Shown: positions 36,082 to 45,160, counted from the first letter of the stretch. The stretch is 64,000 nucleotides of DNA from Oceanospirillaceae bacterium (GCA_013215375.1 JABSRB010000023.1:20891-84890); one strand, 5' to 3'. Numbers and translations are program-made. The notes: a model not told the origin generated them from the sequence alone.

Positions 36082-36339
36082 ATGTCGAATAAAAGTTTAG
36101 TAGCAGCAACAGCGATTACCGGTATCATTGCATTAGGAGCAACGTTAGCTTCAGCACCGGCTTTAGCTGGCAGTAAAGAAAAGTGTTATGGCGTAGCAGC
36201 GGCAGGTCAAAATGACTGTGCTACTAAGAATAGCTCTTGTGCGGGAACGTCTAAGACTGATAATCAAGCAGATGCATTTGTTGCGCTACCTAAAGGGCTT
36301 TGTGAAAAATTAGCTGGCGGTAATTTAGAGTCAGCATAA
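36082..36339 (+). CDS. bufA1: Bufferin-type (DUF2282) RiPP precursor, putative copper-binding peptide
   Basis: The 85-residue precursor has a secretion signal (about 1-29, ending SAPALA before GSKEKC) and a short core with four Cys at 35, 46, 53 and 74 in the DUF2282 pattern KEKCYGVAAAGQNDC, then SSCAGTSKTD and LPKGLCEKLAG. Bufferins of this family have Cys residues converted by the DUF692/DUF2063 maturase pair and bind copper in the periplasm. It has a good ribosome site (AGAGGA) and is the first gene of the operon. A hairpin separates it from the maturase gene, which may raise precursor over enzyme. Modification is inferred, not seen. Confidence 0.9.
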   Translation: MSNKSLVAATAITGIIALGATLASAPALAGSKEKCYGVAAAGQNDCATKNSSCAGTSKTDNQADAFVALPKGLCEKLAGGNLESA

Positions 36340-36385
36340 AGCTAAAGTTAGCGCTACACCTTGCAGCGCTATAGCCATTATTCCT

Positions 36386-36410
36386 CAGGTATGACCAATG
36401 GTTATACCTG
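36386..36410 (+). terminator. Hairpin between bufA1 and bufB, probable attenuator
   Basis: An 11-bp stem (36386-36396 with 36400-36410, one G-U pair) with a 3-nt loop, followed by ATTTTAT. A smaller 7-bp repeat TAGCGCT/AGCGCTA lies just upstream (about 36350-36372). The weak T tail suggests partial termination. Confidence 0.6.
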
Positions 36411-36432
36411 ATTTTATATTGAGATATTTAGC

Positions 36433-37272
36433 ATGCCACGCAGTTTACCTATCGCCGATAATGCTATTGGTGTGGGATTAAGATCTCCCCATCATCAACA
36501 AATTTTAGCCGAGAAGCCTGCTATTGATTGGTTAGAAGTACACAGTGAAAACTTCTTTAATGCCTCTAGTTCTCAGCGTTTGTTACTTGACCAACTCTGT
36601 GATACATATCCGTTGAGCTTTCATGGAGTAGGGCTATCATTGGGTTCTACCGATCCATTAGATATGCAACATTTAGCAAAAATGAAGGAGTTGATTGATA
36701 CTTATCAACCTGCATTGATCTCCGAGCATTTGAGCTGGAGTTCGTTTGGATCTCGATATTTTAACGATTTATTACCAGTGCCTTTAACAACAGAGTCTCT
36801 GGATATATTTTGCGATAAATTAAACGTGGTACAAGATTTTTTAGGACGTGCTTTAGCGATAGAAAACCCTACTGTTTATCTCACTTTCCAAGATAGTTTT
36901 ATTGATGAGTGGGATTTTTTAAATGAAATCCAACATCGCTGTCAGTGTGGATTATTATTAGATTTGAATAATATCTACGTTAACAGTATCAATTTAGGGG
37001 TAGATGCAACGCAGTACTTACAAAATATTGATGTTGGGGCGGTGCGTGAAATTCACTTGGCAGGTTTTACCCGCAAGCAGCTAGAAGATGGCGAGATACT
37101 CATTGATACCCATGGAAGTCCTGTTTCTGAACCTGTCTGGGAGCTGTTTCGTCAGTTTAGAGAAGTTTGCAGTGCTCCAGCTCTGATAGAGTGGGATACC
37201 GATATACCTGCATTGGAAGTATTGCTAGCCGAGGCAGCTAGAGCTCATCAAAAACAGCAGGTGCTCTCTTGA
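36433..37272 (+). CDS. bufB: DUF692/MNIO-family maturase (BufB/HvfB-like)
   Basis: A 279-residue TIM-barrel multinuclear non-heme iron oxidase. The family pattern is complete: GVGLRSPHHQQIL (His), DWLEVHSENFF (36-41), FHGVGLSLGSTDPL, ISEHLSWSS, the acidic IENPTVYL, LLDLNNIYVNS (Asp/Asn), REIHLAGFT and DTHGSPV, and EWDTDIP. Several His/Asp/Glu are the known iron ligands of MbnB-like enzymes. It would oxidise Cys of the BufA1 core to thiooxazole-like groups. It overlaps bufC by 4 bp, so maturase and partner are coupled. Confidence 0.93.
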   Translation: MPRSLPIADNAIGVGLRSPHHQQILAEKPAIDWLEVHSENFFNASSSQRLLLDQLCDTYPLSFHGVGLSLGSTDPLDMQHLAKMKELIDTYQPALISEHLSWSSFGSRYFNDLLPVPLTTESLDIFCDKLNVVQDFLGRALAIENPTVYLTFQDSFIDEWDFLNEIQHRCQCGLLLDLNNIYVNSINLGVDATQYLQNIDVGAVREIHLAGFTRKQLEDGEILIDTHGSPVSEPVWELFRQFREVCSAPALIEWDTDIPALEVLLAEAARAHQKQQVLS

Positions 37273-38018
37273 AGTTAGCGCAATTACAGGCATTATTTAG
37301 CCAGCATTTACTTGACCCTTCAATTGATTTATCGGAGCTCCAGATTAGTGGTCCTTTTGCTGCGAAGCAGTTGATGAACTTGTATAGAAACAATTTCAAT
37401 ATCAGTTTGAGTGACTATTTAACTGGGTGTTTTCCCGCGGTAAGCGCGTTAGTCGGTGAAGAATTTTTTGCGCAGCTAGCGAGAGCATATATTGTTGAGT
37501 GTCCATTAACACAGGCGAGTCTCGAATTTTACGGCAGTGGTTTTGCTACGTTTGTTAGTACTTGTCCGCAAACTCAGTCGCTAGAATATCTGGCCGATGT
37601 GGCGGCTTTGGATTGGGCTTTAGATCGTGCTCATTCTGTACAATCTTTTAGTGACTTTCCCTTTGCTCAATTAACCAAAATTGATGCAGAGCAGCAACTG
37701 CAAATTATATTTAAACTACAGCCAGAAACAATATTGATTTCTGCTAACTATCCATTACTAAAGATATGGTTAGGTGCTAAATATGGTGATCTTGAGCATC
37801 TAAATATGACGCAGATTGATTACTTGATTATGCATCCAGATAACAAGCAAGGCGCTAAATACTACAGTTTGACTGCCAAACAGTATCAGTTCCTAGCGGC
37901 GGTTGCGGCAGGCGAAAAATTGCAGATGTTAACAGCGCAGCCGGATTTTCAAGCACAGTTAAACCATTTTATTAGTGAAAATGTTATTAATGATTTTAAA
38001 TTAGAAGGTGAAATATGA
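37269..38018 (+). CDS. bufC: DUF2063-family partner of the MNIO maturase (BufC/HvfC-like)
   Basis: The 249-residue protein starts at TTG overlapping the bufB stop. The DUF2063 domain fills about 1-100 (LQALFSQHLLDP, LMNLYRNNFNISLSDYLTGCFPAVSALVGEEFF, QASLEFYGSGFATFV), followed by DVAALDWALDRAH. In related systems this protein binds the precursor leader and presents it to the iron enzyme. Four-base overlaps at both ends (with bufB and with the DoxX gene) show a tight operon. Confidence 0.9.
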   Translation: MKLAQLQALFSQHLLDPSIDLSELQISGPFAAKQLMNLYRNNFNISLSDYLTGCFPAVSALVGEEFFAQLARAYIVECPLTQASLEFYGSGFATFVSTCPQTQSLEYLADVAALDWALDRAHSVQSFSDFPFAQLTKIDAEQQLQIIFKLQPETILISANYPLLKIWLGAKYGDLEHLNMTQIDYLIMHPDNKQGAKYYSLTAKQYQFLAAVAAGEKLQMLTAQPDFQAQLNHFISENVINDFKLEGEI

Positions 38019-38461
38019 TAGAAAAAATATTAACGAGCTACGATTGTGCAGTGAGGCTAGTTTTGACATGGGTAGCGCCTTTAGTATTACTGTTGATGCG
38101 GGTGGTGCCTGCAGCGGCTTTCTTTAAATCTGGGCAGACCAAAATAGCCAACTGGGATACTACTTTGTATCTTTTTGAAGATGAGTATCAAGTTCCTTTT
38201 ATCCCTTTTGAATTGGCGGCTTATATGGGCACGGCCGCAGAGTTAATACTGCCGCCACTACTAGTATTGGGGATTTTTACTCGCCTCACGTCACTGTCGC
38301 TATTTGCTTTTAATATCATCGCTGTGATCTCCTACCCAGTGATTTGGGGAAGTGGTTTTTATGATCATCAGTTGTGGGGTGCGATGTTATTGGTGGGCGT
38401 TATTTGGGGCCCTGGGCGCCTGTCGATCGATCATTACCTTCGCGCTCAGTTTAATCGTTAA
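38015..38461 (+). CDS. DoxX-like membrane protein of the bufferin operon
   Basis: A 148-residue DoxX/DoxD-family protein with four membrane segments. Motifs are MRVVPAAAFFKSGQTKIANWD, EDEYQVPFIPFELAAYMGTAAELILPPLLVLG and the C-terminal WGAMLLVGVIWGPGRLSIDHYL. DoxX genes commonly close bufferin and Hvf operons (HvfX/BufD), but their job is not settled; quinone or redox support for maturation is a guess. It overlaps bufC by 4 bp. Confidence 0.85.
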   Translation: MIEKILTSYDCAVRLVLTWVAPLVLLLMRVVPAAAFFKSGQTKIANWDTTLYLFEDEYQVPFIPFELAAYMGTAAELILPPLLVLGIFTRLTSLSLFAFNIIAVISYPVIWGSGFYDHQLWGAMLLVGVIWGPGRLSIDHYLRAQFNR

Positions 38462-38599
38462 GAGATATAGCCTGCGAGTGTTTGTTTGGAGTATTAATAG
38501 AGGCAAATCAAAGGCTATAGCTTCCTTCACTGCTTTATTTATATTAATCTGTAGTTACTCTTCAAATTAATCTTTTTGTTAATAGGATTACTACATTTT

Positions 38600-39175
38600 A
38601 TGTCATTTTTGAGTAGCGATAGCTTGGACAAACAAGCGGCGCTGGAAAAATGTTTGCTTGAATGTGCCGCCGGAAAACACCAGGCATTAAAGCAAATATA
38701 TGATTTGTGTTCAGCGAATCTATTTAGTGTTGCGCTACGTATATTAAAAGACCGGGCACTCTCTGAAGATTGCCTGCAACAAGTTTTTTATAAAGTGTGG
38801 AATAACGCAGCTAGTTATGACGCATCTAAGGCGCGAGCGCTGACTTGGTTAAACACCATAACGCGTAATCAAGCTTTGGATATCTTGCGAAAAAACAAAC
38901 ACAGCGACCGTCACGACAGTGATGACGCGTTGGATTTTATCGCAGATGATGCGCCTTCGCATGAGCAACAAGTATCGCTAGCACAAGACAGTGCGGCAAT
39001 GCACAAGTGTTTAGCGCAGCTACCAGAGCAGCAAAAAATATATTTGGAAATGGCTTTTTTTGAAGGTTTAACGCATCAGGCGCTATCTGATAGAACAGGA
39101 ACTTCCCTTGGAACAGTTAAAACGTGGATAAGACGTGGGTTGGAGAGGTTGCGAACATGCATGAGTACGATTTAA
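38600..39175 (+). CDS. ECF sigma-70 family sigma factor
   Basis: A 191-residue ECF sigma factor. Region 2 is at about 30-95 (AGKHQALKQIYDLCSANLFSVALRILKDRALSEDCLQQVFYKVWNNA, RALTWLNTITRNQALDILRKNK). Region 4 is at about 130-185 (LPEQQKIYLEMAFFEGLTHQALSDRTGTSLGTVKTWIRRGLERLR) with the helix-turn-helix. ATG 38600 is used; a TTG 24 bp upstream only adds residues. It lies 138 bp after the DoxX gene and overlaps the anti-sigma gene by 19 bp, so it likely controls this locus. Confidence 0.92.
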   Translation: MSFLSSDSLDKQAALEKCLLECAAGKHQALKQIYDLCSANLFSVALRILKDRALSEDCLQQVFYKVWNNAASYDASKARALTWLNTITRNQALDILRKNKHSDRHDSDDALDFIADDAPSHEQQVSLAQDSAAMHKCLAQLPEQQKIYLEMAFFEGLTHQALSDRTGTSLGTVKTWIRRGLERLRTCMSTI

Positions 39176-39840
39176 GTGACGTAGAACAGCGCAATCAAGC
39201 GGCTGCAGAATACGTACTTGGAAGCCTAGGCACTGCTGAAAAGGCCAGGGTAGAAGCGCTAATGGCAGTGAGCCATGATCTGCAGGATGAAATCCAGCAG
39301 TGGCGTGAACACTTAGACGTGTTTAACACCAGTTTGACACCCGTTAAGCCGCCTAGAAGTGTGTGGAAACAAATCAATGCTCGCACTAAAGTGTCGCGCA
39401 GCATTTGGTCCTGGCAGTCTTTCGCTGGTTTTTCGCTGGCCTTAATGTTATCCGTAGGACTGTTATTACAGTGGCCGCAACCAGATTATCAACAGGCAAA
39501 CGCCTGGGTGCCGCTGATTGTCAACGATAGCCAACAACCTGGCTGGGTGATGAATACCTCGATGCGAAAGCAGCAGTTAGTAATAGAGTCTAAACACCCA
39601 GTGCAGATGCCCGATAATACTTTTTACGAAATATGGTTGATGGAAGAGGGCCACGAGCCTATGTCGCTGGGTTTCTTGCCTGCAAGTGGCAAACGCGTTA
39701 TTCCCTTCGCTAAAGCCTGGGCAAAACGTTTGTTAAATTGTGAGATAGTCGTCACTATGGAAGGGCCAAAAGGCGCGCCTGATGGTTATAGCATGGGTCC
39801 TGTCTCAGATAAAGTAAAATGGCAGAGTGTCGTGTTCTAG
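39157..39840 (+). CDS. RskA-like anti-sigma factor
   Basis: The 227-residue protein has an N-terminal cytosolic zinc-finger-like/ASD part (EYDLSDVEQRNQAAAEYVLGSLGTAEKARVEALM, about 2-40), one membrane span at about 88-108 and a C-terminal RskA domain (PGWVMNTSMRKQQLVIESKHPVQMPDNTFYEIWLMEE, later GPKGAPDGYSMGPVSDKVKW). GGAGAGG gives a clear ribosome site for ATG 39157. It would hold the ECF factor at the membrane until a periplasmic signal, plausibly copper or redox stress, releases it. Confidence 0.88.
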   Translation: MHEYDLSDVEQRNQAAAEYVLGSLGTAEKARVEALMAVSHDLQDEIQQWREHLDVFNTSLTPVKPPRSVWKQINARTKVSRSIWSWQSFAGFSLALMLSVGLLLQWPQPDYQQANAWVPLIVNDSQQPGWVMNTSMRKQQLVIESKHPVQMPDNTFYEIWLMEEGHEPMSLGFLPASGKRVIPFAKAWAKRLLNCEIVVTMEGPKGAPDGYSMGPVSDKVKWQSVVF

Positions 39841-40294
39841 TCGCTCTGTTTTATTTTAGATTAATAAAATATCGTTTATGAGCCACTGTTATCCCATCAT
39901 TTTTAGCAGGATTTAAAACAGTCTGGATACTTTTAAAAACTGCTGTTAATACGCACCAGTTACCTAAGGATCCAGGCTTTGTTTAATATGAATCCTACAT
40001 TTCAGCAGCTCTTGCAGCGATGACCTAAATATAATACCAGCCGGTCGCTAAGCAACTCTATGTGGAAAAACTGAAACACTTAGCATCGCTATTAATAATG
40101 GAGGCGAGTTACCTGTTTTGTTGCAGTCAGTGATGGAAGAAAAGTATCATGTTGGAGAGAGTCGTATTTAATTTCCTAAAAGTTGGCATTGATTGGGTCT
40201 GAACTACCATACAAGTCAGGTTTGTACAGAGGAGGATAACCGAATTTATTCAAGCGAGAGTATGTGTGAGGGTCAGTAGTTAGGAGTCAATAAA
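39841..40294. other. Long intergenic region after the sigma/anti-sigma pair
   Basis: About 450 bp without a gene I recognise. Near 40035-40133 one frame reads YQPVAKQLYVEKLKHLASLLI and the neighbouring frame continues NNGGELPVLLQSVMEEKYHVGESRI to 40171. The shift between frames looks like the decayed end of a coding sequence, but the family is not identifiable. Confidence 0.35.
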
Positions 40295-40329
40295 GCAAAA
40301 AAAAGCGAATTTAAAATGAAATTCGCTTT
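40295..40329 (-). terminator. Rho-independent terminator of dolP
   Basis: A perfect 11-bp stem AAAGCGAATTT/AAATTCGCTTT (40302-40312 with 40319-40329) with a 6-nt loop. On the minus strand it is followed by a run of T (complement of the A run 40297-40304). It lies about 130 bp after the dolP stop. Confidence 0.88.
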
Positions 40330-40461
40330 ATGAGGTCGTAGGGTTTTTAATTGCTGTTTTTGTTCAGGTTGGAGGTGAAATCAACACAAACTTGGCCGCG
40401 AAAATCTAATTACCTTCCTCGTTACGCTTAGGAGCAAAAATTAAACTTTCAGCATCCGTGT

Positions 40462-41034
40462 CTAATCAATATATTCAAAAACCTTCACTATTCTCCTAAC
40501 GCCTGAGATGTTTACGATTTCGTTAACAGCTGCTTGTCCTTCATTTCTCGTCACTAGGCCCATCAAAAAGACAGTGCCATTTTCGCTAATTACTTTCACT
40601 CTGATGCCATTGGCATTTTGTGACGCTAATAAATTTACTTTAGCGCGACTTGTTAAGTAAGTATCATTACTTCTAATTAAAAGTGAAGTAGGCCCTGCGA
40701 CTTGTAGTTCATTATGTACGCTTTTTACTTTACGGGTAGATTCCGCTATGCGCTGCGCTTCGTTTTTAACATCTTGCGTGGGTACTTGGCCAATCAGCAA
40801 TACATTCTCGTTAAAGCTCACAACATTGATGTGCGAGTTTTTGATTTCGAGAGATCCTTGAGTGAAGTTGACCAATATTTTGTTTTCAATTAGCTCATCT
40901 TCAATGAGGGTGCCTGCGGTTCTTAAGCCTGGGCTGCTAGTGATAGGCTGGTTTGCTGTTTGGCCTATCAGGCTGGCACAGCCAGAAATAGAGGTGGCAA
41001 GTATAATAGCAAAGACTATTTTAAGGTTGCGCAT
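40462..41034 (-). CDS. dolP: DolP-like outer-membrane lipoprotein with two BON domains
   Basis: A 190-residue lipoprotein with a signal peptide and lipobox SISGC (lipid-modified Cys19). Two BON domains follow (about 45-115 and 118-188); typical segments are VLLIGQVPTQDVKNEAQRIAEST and GTVFLMGLVTRNEGQAAVNEIVNISGVRRIVKVFEYI. In E. coli DolP (YraP) acts at the division site and supports outer-membrane integrity. It shares the ATG/stop boundary with diaA, in the order yraN-diaA-dolP seen in enterobacteria. Confidence 0.9.
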   Translation of the reverse strand: MRNLKIVFAIILATSISGCASLIGQTANQPITSSPGLRTAGTLIEDELIENKILVNFTQGSLEIKNSHINVVSFNENVLLIGQVPTQDVKNEAQRIAESTRKVKSVHNELQVAGPTSLLIRSNDTYLTSRAKVNLLASQNANGIRVKVISENGTVFLMGLVTRNEGQAAVNEIVNISGVRRIVKVFEYID

Positions 41035-41624
41035 TATGGGGCTCCAAATAGTTGATAATCAATTAAGTCGCAAAGGCAGTGCAATACTAATAACTGCGTG
41101 TTATGAATCAAAATACTGTCATTTGATGGTATGCAAATTTCGACTTCATCAGGGCGTAAAAGTGCCGTTACATCGCCGCCGTCACCACCATTTAATAGTA
41201 TAACTATCATCTCGCGATGGTGGGCCGCCTGAATAGCTTGCACTAAGCTACTCGATTTTCCATGTGTCGTGGTCATTAATAACACATCGCCAGGTTGTCC
41301 TAAGGCGCTGATTTGTTTTGAGTAAACGTCACTAAAATTAATGTCTTCAATAACTGCACTAAGAGTACATCCGTCGGCGCTCAAGCACAGGGCGGGAAGC
41401 CCAGGTCTTTCAGTGCGAAATCTACTTAATAATAAGGTGCTAAAGTGCTGTGCTAGGGCGGCGGAGCCGCCGTTGCCAACACAAAGAATTTTTTTCTCTG
41501 ATGCTAAACTATGCAGTAAAATTTCACTGGCATGGGCAATAAGCGGGGTGTACTGCTCAATAGTATTGGCGCTGACATCCATTGAGTTATGAAAATGGTT
41601 AATAATTCGATCTTCAAGTTCCAT
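41034..41624 (-). CDS. diaA: DiaA/GmhA-like SIS-domain protein
   Basis: A 196-residue SIS-domain protein. The phosphosugar-binding fold is shown by KILCVGNGGSAALAQHFSTLLLSRF, VIEDINFSDVYSKQISALGQPGDVLL and TTTHGKSSSLVQAIQAAH, then IPSNDSILIHNTQLLVLHCLCDLID. DiaA binds DnaA and times replication initiation, while GmhA makes heptose. The yraN-diaA-dolP context favours DiaA. The chosen ATG 41624 has AGGA at a good distance; the frame upstream to 41708 overlaps yraN and is not needed. Confidence 0.88.
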   Translation of the reverse strand: MELEDRIINHFHNSMDVSANTIEQYTPLIAHASEILLHSLASEKKILCVGNGGSAALAQHFSTLLLSRFRTERPGLPALCLSADGCTLSAVIEDINFSDVYSKQISALGQPGDVLLMTTTHGKSSSLVQAIQAAHHREMIVILLNGGDGGDVTALLRPDEVEICIPSNDSILIHNTQLLVLHCLCDLIDYQLFGAP

Positions 41625-41634
41625 CGATCGTTTC

Positions 41635-41985
41635 CTAAGTTCTGAAGGCATCTTTATACCACACTGGGCTGCACTGTACAGAGCTACTTTCAAATGCAAT
41701 GACATCAAAGCGACAAAAGCGTTTTGTATGTTGTTTGTGGCACATTAAAAAGTGATTTGCAGTGGTGATTAGCTTGCGTTGTTTAGCGGGAGTGACAGAG
41801 CTCGCGGCGCCGCCAAAGTGGTTGCTAGCACGTAATCTGACTTCGATGAAAACTAATGTATCAGCATCCAACATGATGATGTCTATTTCACCAAAGCGGC
41901 AGCTATAATTACTTTCAAGTAATGTCAATTTTTGCGCTGTAAGCCAGTTAATGGCTGTGAGTTCGGCCTCTTTTCCCTTGTTCAT
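41635..41985 (-). CDS. yraN: YraN-family (UPF0102) endonuclease-like protein
   Basis: A 116-residue PD-(D/E)xK-type protein: NKGKEAELTAINWLTAQ, then FGEIDIIMLDADTLVFIEVRLRASNHFGGAASSVTPAKQRKL carries the E/D...ExR catalytic pattern typical of UPF0102. The function is not established. It lies between lpoA and diaA in conserved order. Confidence 0.92.
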   Translation of the reverse strand: MNKGKEAELTAINWLTAQKLTLLESNYSCRFGEIDIIMLDADTLVFIEVRLRASNHFGGAASSVTPAKQRKLITTANHFLMCHKQHTKRFCRFDVIAFESSSVQCSPVWYKDAFRT

Positions 41986-42051
41986 ATTATCGTCGGTGAT
42001 TATCGTGGATCTATCGGATTAAATCCACGATAAGTTATTGTTATTTTTAAA

Positions 42052-43872
42052 TTATTGAGCGGGTACTAGTACCGCTTCGCCGTTGATGAATTTAGCCCAA
42101 GTTAGGCTCTTTTGCACTATGTTCTCAGATGATACAGAAAGCTTACCTGTTTCGCCTTCGATACTTGAGTTTGGTTGGTTAGCTAAAGTGTATAAATTTG
42201 GTGCGATATTAAGTGCATCGATGCCAAAGGCATAAAGACGTCCAAAACGTGTGTTTGCTTTACTTGTTTGGCTGGCGATGATGCCTTTATTGCTGCTTGG
42301 AGAAAGTACCCAAGGTAAGTCACCAAACATCATCCCGTTGAGATCGATATTTTTAACAGGGTTGCTCTTGCCTGAGTAGATTTTCGAGGTGCTGTATAAA
42401 GGCAGGTTGTCAGCGTAAAAATATAAGATGCTTGGGCCAATTTGGTAGGCATCTGATGCTGAGGAGAATAAAAATATTGCATCGGCATCTTTACGTGTCA
42501 TTCTGCGAATAGCTTTACGCAAATGGGCCGTTTTAAGCTTCTTTTGTAACCCTCGGATATGGCCTTGGTTAAGTTTTAACATCTTAGCAACCGCGTTAGT
42601 GACGTTGCCCTTGCTGGTATCATAGAAAGTGGTAGAAGCGATTTGCCCACCCAAAGAGTTAAATTGGTTACTAAAAGTATTGGCCGCGAAAATTCCTTTC
42701 TCGCTATCGGGTACCAAAATCAAAACATTGCGGCGGCCATCGTTAAATGCTTTTTGAGCTGCATCACGTACTTCGTCATCGTCAGATAGCGCAAATTGAT
42801 AGAGATTGCTATTGGATATAGGGCTGCTGTTGAGCGCCAGAACAGGCAAGGGTAGCTCTGCTATTTGCGCAAATTGAGCAACCAGAGCTCTATCTAATGG
42901 GCCGATCAATGCATCGGCATTGATTTGTAGCGCTCTGTCTAAAATAGCTTGTGCAGTATTGTGCGTACTACTGTCTATATAGCTGATTTGTATCTGTCTA
43001 TTGTGCCCTTGATTGGCCGCTAATTTAATACCGGTCAAGATAGCATTAGCGCCTTTTGCATATTTACCGCTGACAGGAAGAGCAACAGCGACGTGAGTAT
43101 ATTGATAGCTATTATTATGCAGGGGCTCACGCAGCAGGTATTGGGCTAATTCCTGCGGTTGATATTTGGCCGCCAAGTGTGATCCCCATCTTTTAAACCA
43201 CAGGCTAGCGACAGTTTTTTCGCTATTAGGTGTCTCTTTAAACTCGACCATTAATGCTAGCCATCCACGAAGGTTGTAGCTGCTTGATGATTGGGACTTT
43301 AAGGCTGTCAGCTCTGTTAAGTCCAATGTTTTAAAGACTTGCCATATTTTTTCGTTGAGAGCAAATAATTGAGTGGAGGCAAATGTAAAGCCGCTGGCAG
43401 AAATGAGTGCAGTGACCTCTTTTGAAAGTTGGTTAGTGAGACCGTACGCATTGGCTAGAATAAGATGTTTTTGATATTGCTGGGCGTTGCTGTGATCTCT
43501 ATTGTCATCAAATACAGAGAGCGTATTAATTGCACTAATGCCATTTGATAAACCAACGTATGATTCCGCTTTCACTAGTGCAATTTTAAACTGTAAGTTT
43601 AGGGGAAGTGCCTTTACATCGATTGCATTTAATAATGTTGAAGCTCTGGAATAATTTTGTTGTACTAGCATCAGCTTAGCTGCTTGCAATTGAAGCTGGG
43701 CTGCTTTTAGAAAAGTTTCGCTTTTAGCTTGTAAAAGGAGGTTGTTGATAGTTGCGCTTGAGTTGTTGGTGCTAGGATGAGTTCCTTTTCCCTTAATTGG
43801 CTGTGGCGTACTACAAGCTGTTGCTAAAATAGCAAATACAGCTATGATCGCCAGGCGTTTTAGATTCGTCAT
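42052..43872 (-). CDS. lpoA: LpoA, lipoprotein activator of penicillin-binding protein 1A
   Basis: A 606-residue outer-membrane lipoprotein: signal peptide with lipobox ATACS (Cys20), an N-terminal TPR-like helical domain (about 40-250) and a C-terminal periplasmic-binding-protein-like domain (about 260-600; VALPVSGKYAKGANAILTGIKLAANQ, DALIGPLDRALVAQFAQIAELPLPVLALN). It spans the periplasm to stimulate the PBP1A transpeptidase. It is divergent from rsmI with only 31 bp between starts, as in many gammaproteobacteria. Confidence 0.93.
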   Translation of the reverse strand: MTNLKRLAIIAVFAILATACSTPQPIKGKGTHPSTNNSSATINNLLLQAKSETFLKAAQLQLQAAKLMLVQQNYSRASTLLNAIDVKALPLNLQFKIALVKAESYVGLSNGISAINTLSVFDDNRDHSNAQQYQKHLILANAYGLTNQLSKEVTALISASGFTFASTQLFALNEKIWQVFKTLDLTELTALKSQSSSSYNLRGWLALMVEFKETPNSEKTVASLWFKRWGSHLAAKYQPQELAQYLLREPLHNNSYQYTHVAVALPVSGKYAKGANAILTGIKLAANQGHNRQIQISYIDSSTHNTAQAILDRALQINADALIGPLDRALVAQFAQIAELPLPVLALNSSPISNSNLYQFALSDDDEVRDAAQKAFNDGRRNVLILVPDSEKGIFAANTFSNQFNSLGGQIASTTFYDTSKGNVTNAVAKMLKLNQGHIRGLQKKLKTAHLRKAIRRMTRKDADAIFLFSSASDAYQIGPSILYFYADNLPLYSTSKIYSGKSNPVKNIDLNGMMFGDLPWVLSPSSNKGIIASQTSKANTRFGRLYAFGIDALNIAPNLYTLANQPNSSIEGETGKLSVSSENIVQKSLTWAKFINGEAVLVPAQ

Positions 43873-43903
43873 ATATTATATAAACCCTATTAGGATTGAG
43901 AAA

Positions 43904-44749
43904 ATGTCAGATGTATCGTTATATGTGGTTGCTACGCCAATTGGTAACCTTGGGGATATTACTCATAGAGCAATAGAGGTTTTGCAATCCGTTGCGTTGA
44001 TCGCTGCAGAAGATACCCGCCACAGCGCTCGATTAATGGCGCATTTTAACATCAAAACGCCAATGATATCAGTACATGATCACAATGAAAGGCAAAGAGT
44101 GGCGACAATAATTAACAAATTGTCAGCCGGTGAAAGTGTCGCGTTAATATCTGATGCGGGTACCCCACTAATTTCTGATCCTGGGTTCATCCTCGTTAGA
44201 GCCGTGAGAGAGGCTGGATTTAAAGTGGTACCTGTGCCGGGCTGTTCCGCGGTTATCACTGCACTAAGTGCAGCGGGGATGCCCTCGAACAATTTTATTT
44301 TTGAAGGGTTCCTGCCAGCTAAGCGTGTCGGCAGAAAACAGCAGCTACAGAAAATTGCTGGGGACACCCGCACTGTTATCTTTTATGAATCTACTCATCG
44401 CATCATAGAATCATTAGAAGACATGCAAGAGGTATTAGGTGCTGATCGCTACGTGGTTATCGCTCGCGAGCTCACCAAAACCTTTGAAACCATTCACGGG
44501 GATACGCTCTGTAATTTGATTGAGTGGGTTAAAGCTGATCACAACCAACAAAAAGGCGAGTTTGTGGTGCTTGTCTCTGGTGCTACGCCTGTAGAAACTA
44601 CCGGGTTTAGTGTTGAGACATTAAGAGTATTGGATTTAATGATAGCAGAATTACCCCTTAAGCAAGCTTGTGCTTTAACCGCTAAGATAACGGGAGACAA
44701 AAAAAATGCTCTCTACCAGGAAGCATTGGAGAGGAAGGGGAAAAAATAG
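43904..44749 (+). CDS. rsmI: RsmI, 16S rRNA (cytidine1402-2'-O)-methyltransferase
   Basis: A 281-residue SAM-dependent methyltransferase of the tetrapyrrole-methylase fold: SLYVVATPIGNLGDITHRA, AEDTRHSARLM, ALISDAGTPLISDPG, VPGCSAVITALSAAGMPSNNFIFEGFLP and ESTHRIIESL are all canonical. It methylates C1402 of 16S rRNA with RsmH. Start ATG 43904 has AGGATTGAG in front; the longer frame runs into the opposing lpoA start. rnpB follows closely. Confidence 0.97.
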   Translation: MSDVSLYVVATPIGNLGDITHRAIEVLQSVALIAAEDTRHSARLMAHFNIKTPMISVHDHNERQRVATIINKLSAGESVALISDAGTPLISDPGFILVRAVREAGFKVVPVPGCSAVITALSAAGMPSNNFIFEGFLPAKRVGRKQQLQKIAGDTRTVIFYESTHRIIESLEDMQEVLGADRYVVIARELTKTFETIHGDTLCNLIEWVKADHNQQKGEFVVLVSGATPVETTGFSVETLRVLDLMIAELPLKQACALTAKITGDKKNALYQEALERKGKK

Positions 44750-44794
44750 TAAAGTTTTTCTAGCTATACAGATATATATTCGATAATATACGCG

Positions 44795-45160
<366 letters not shown>

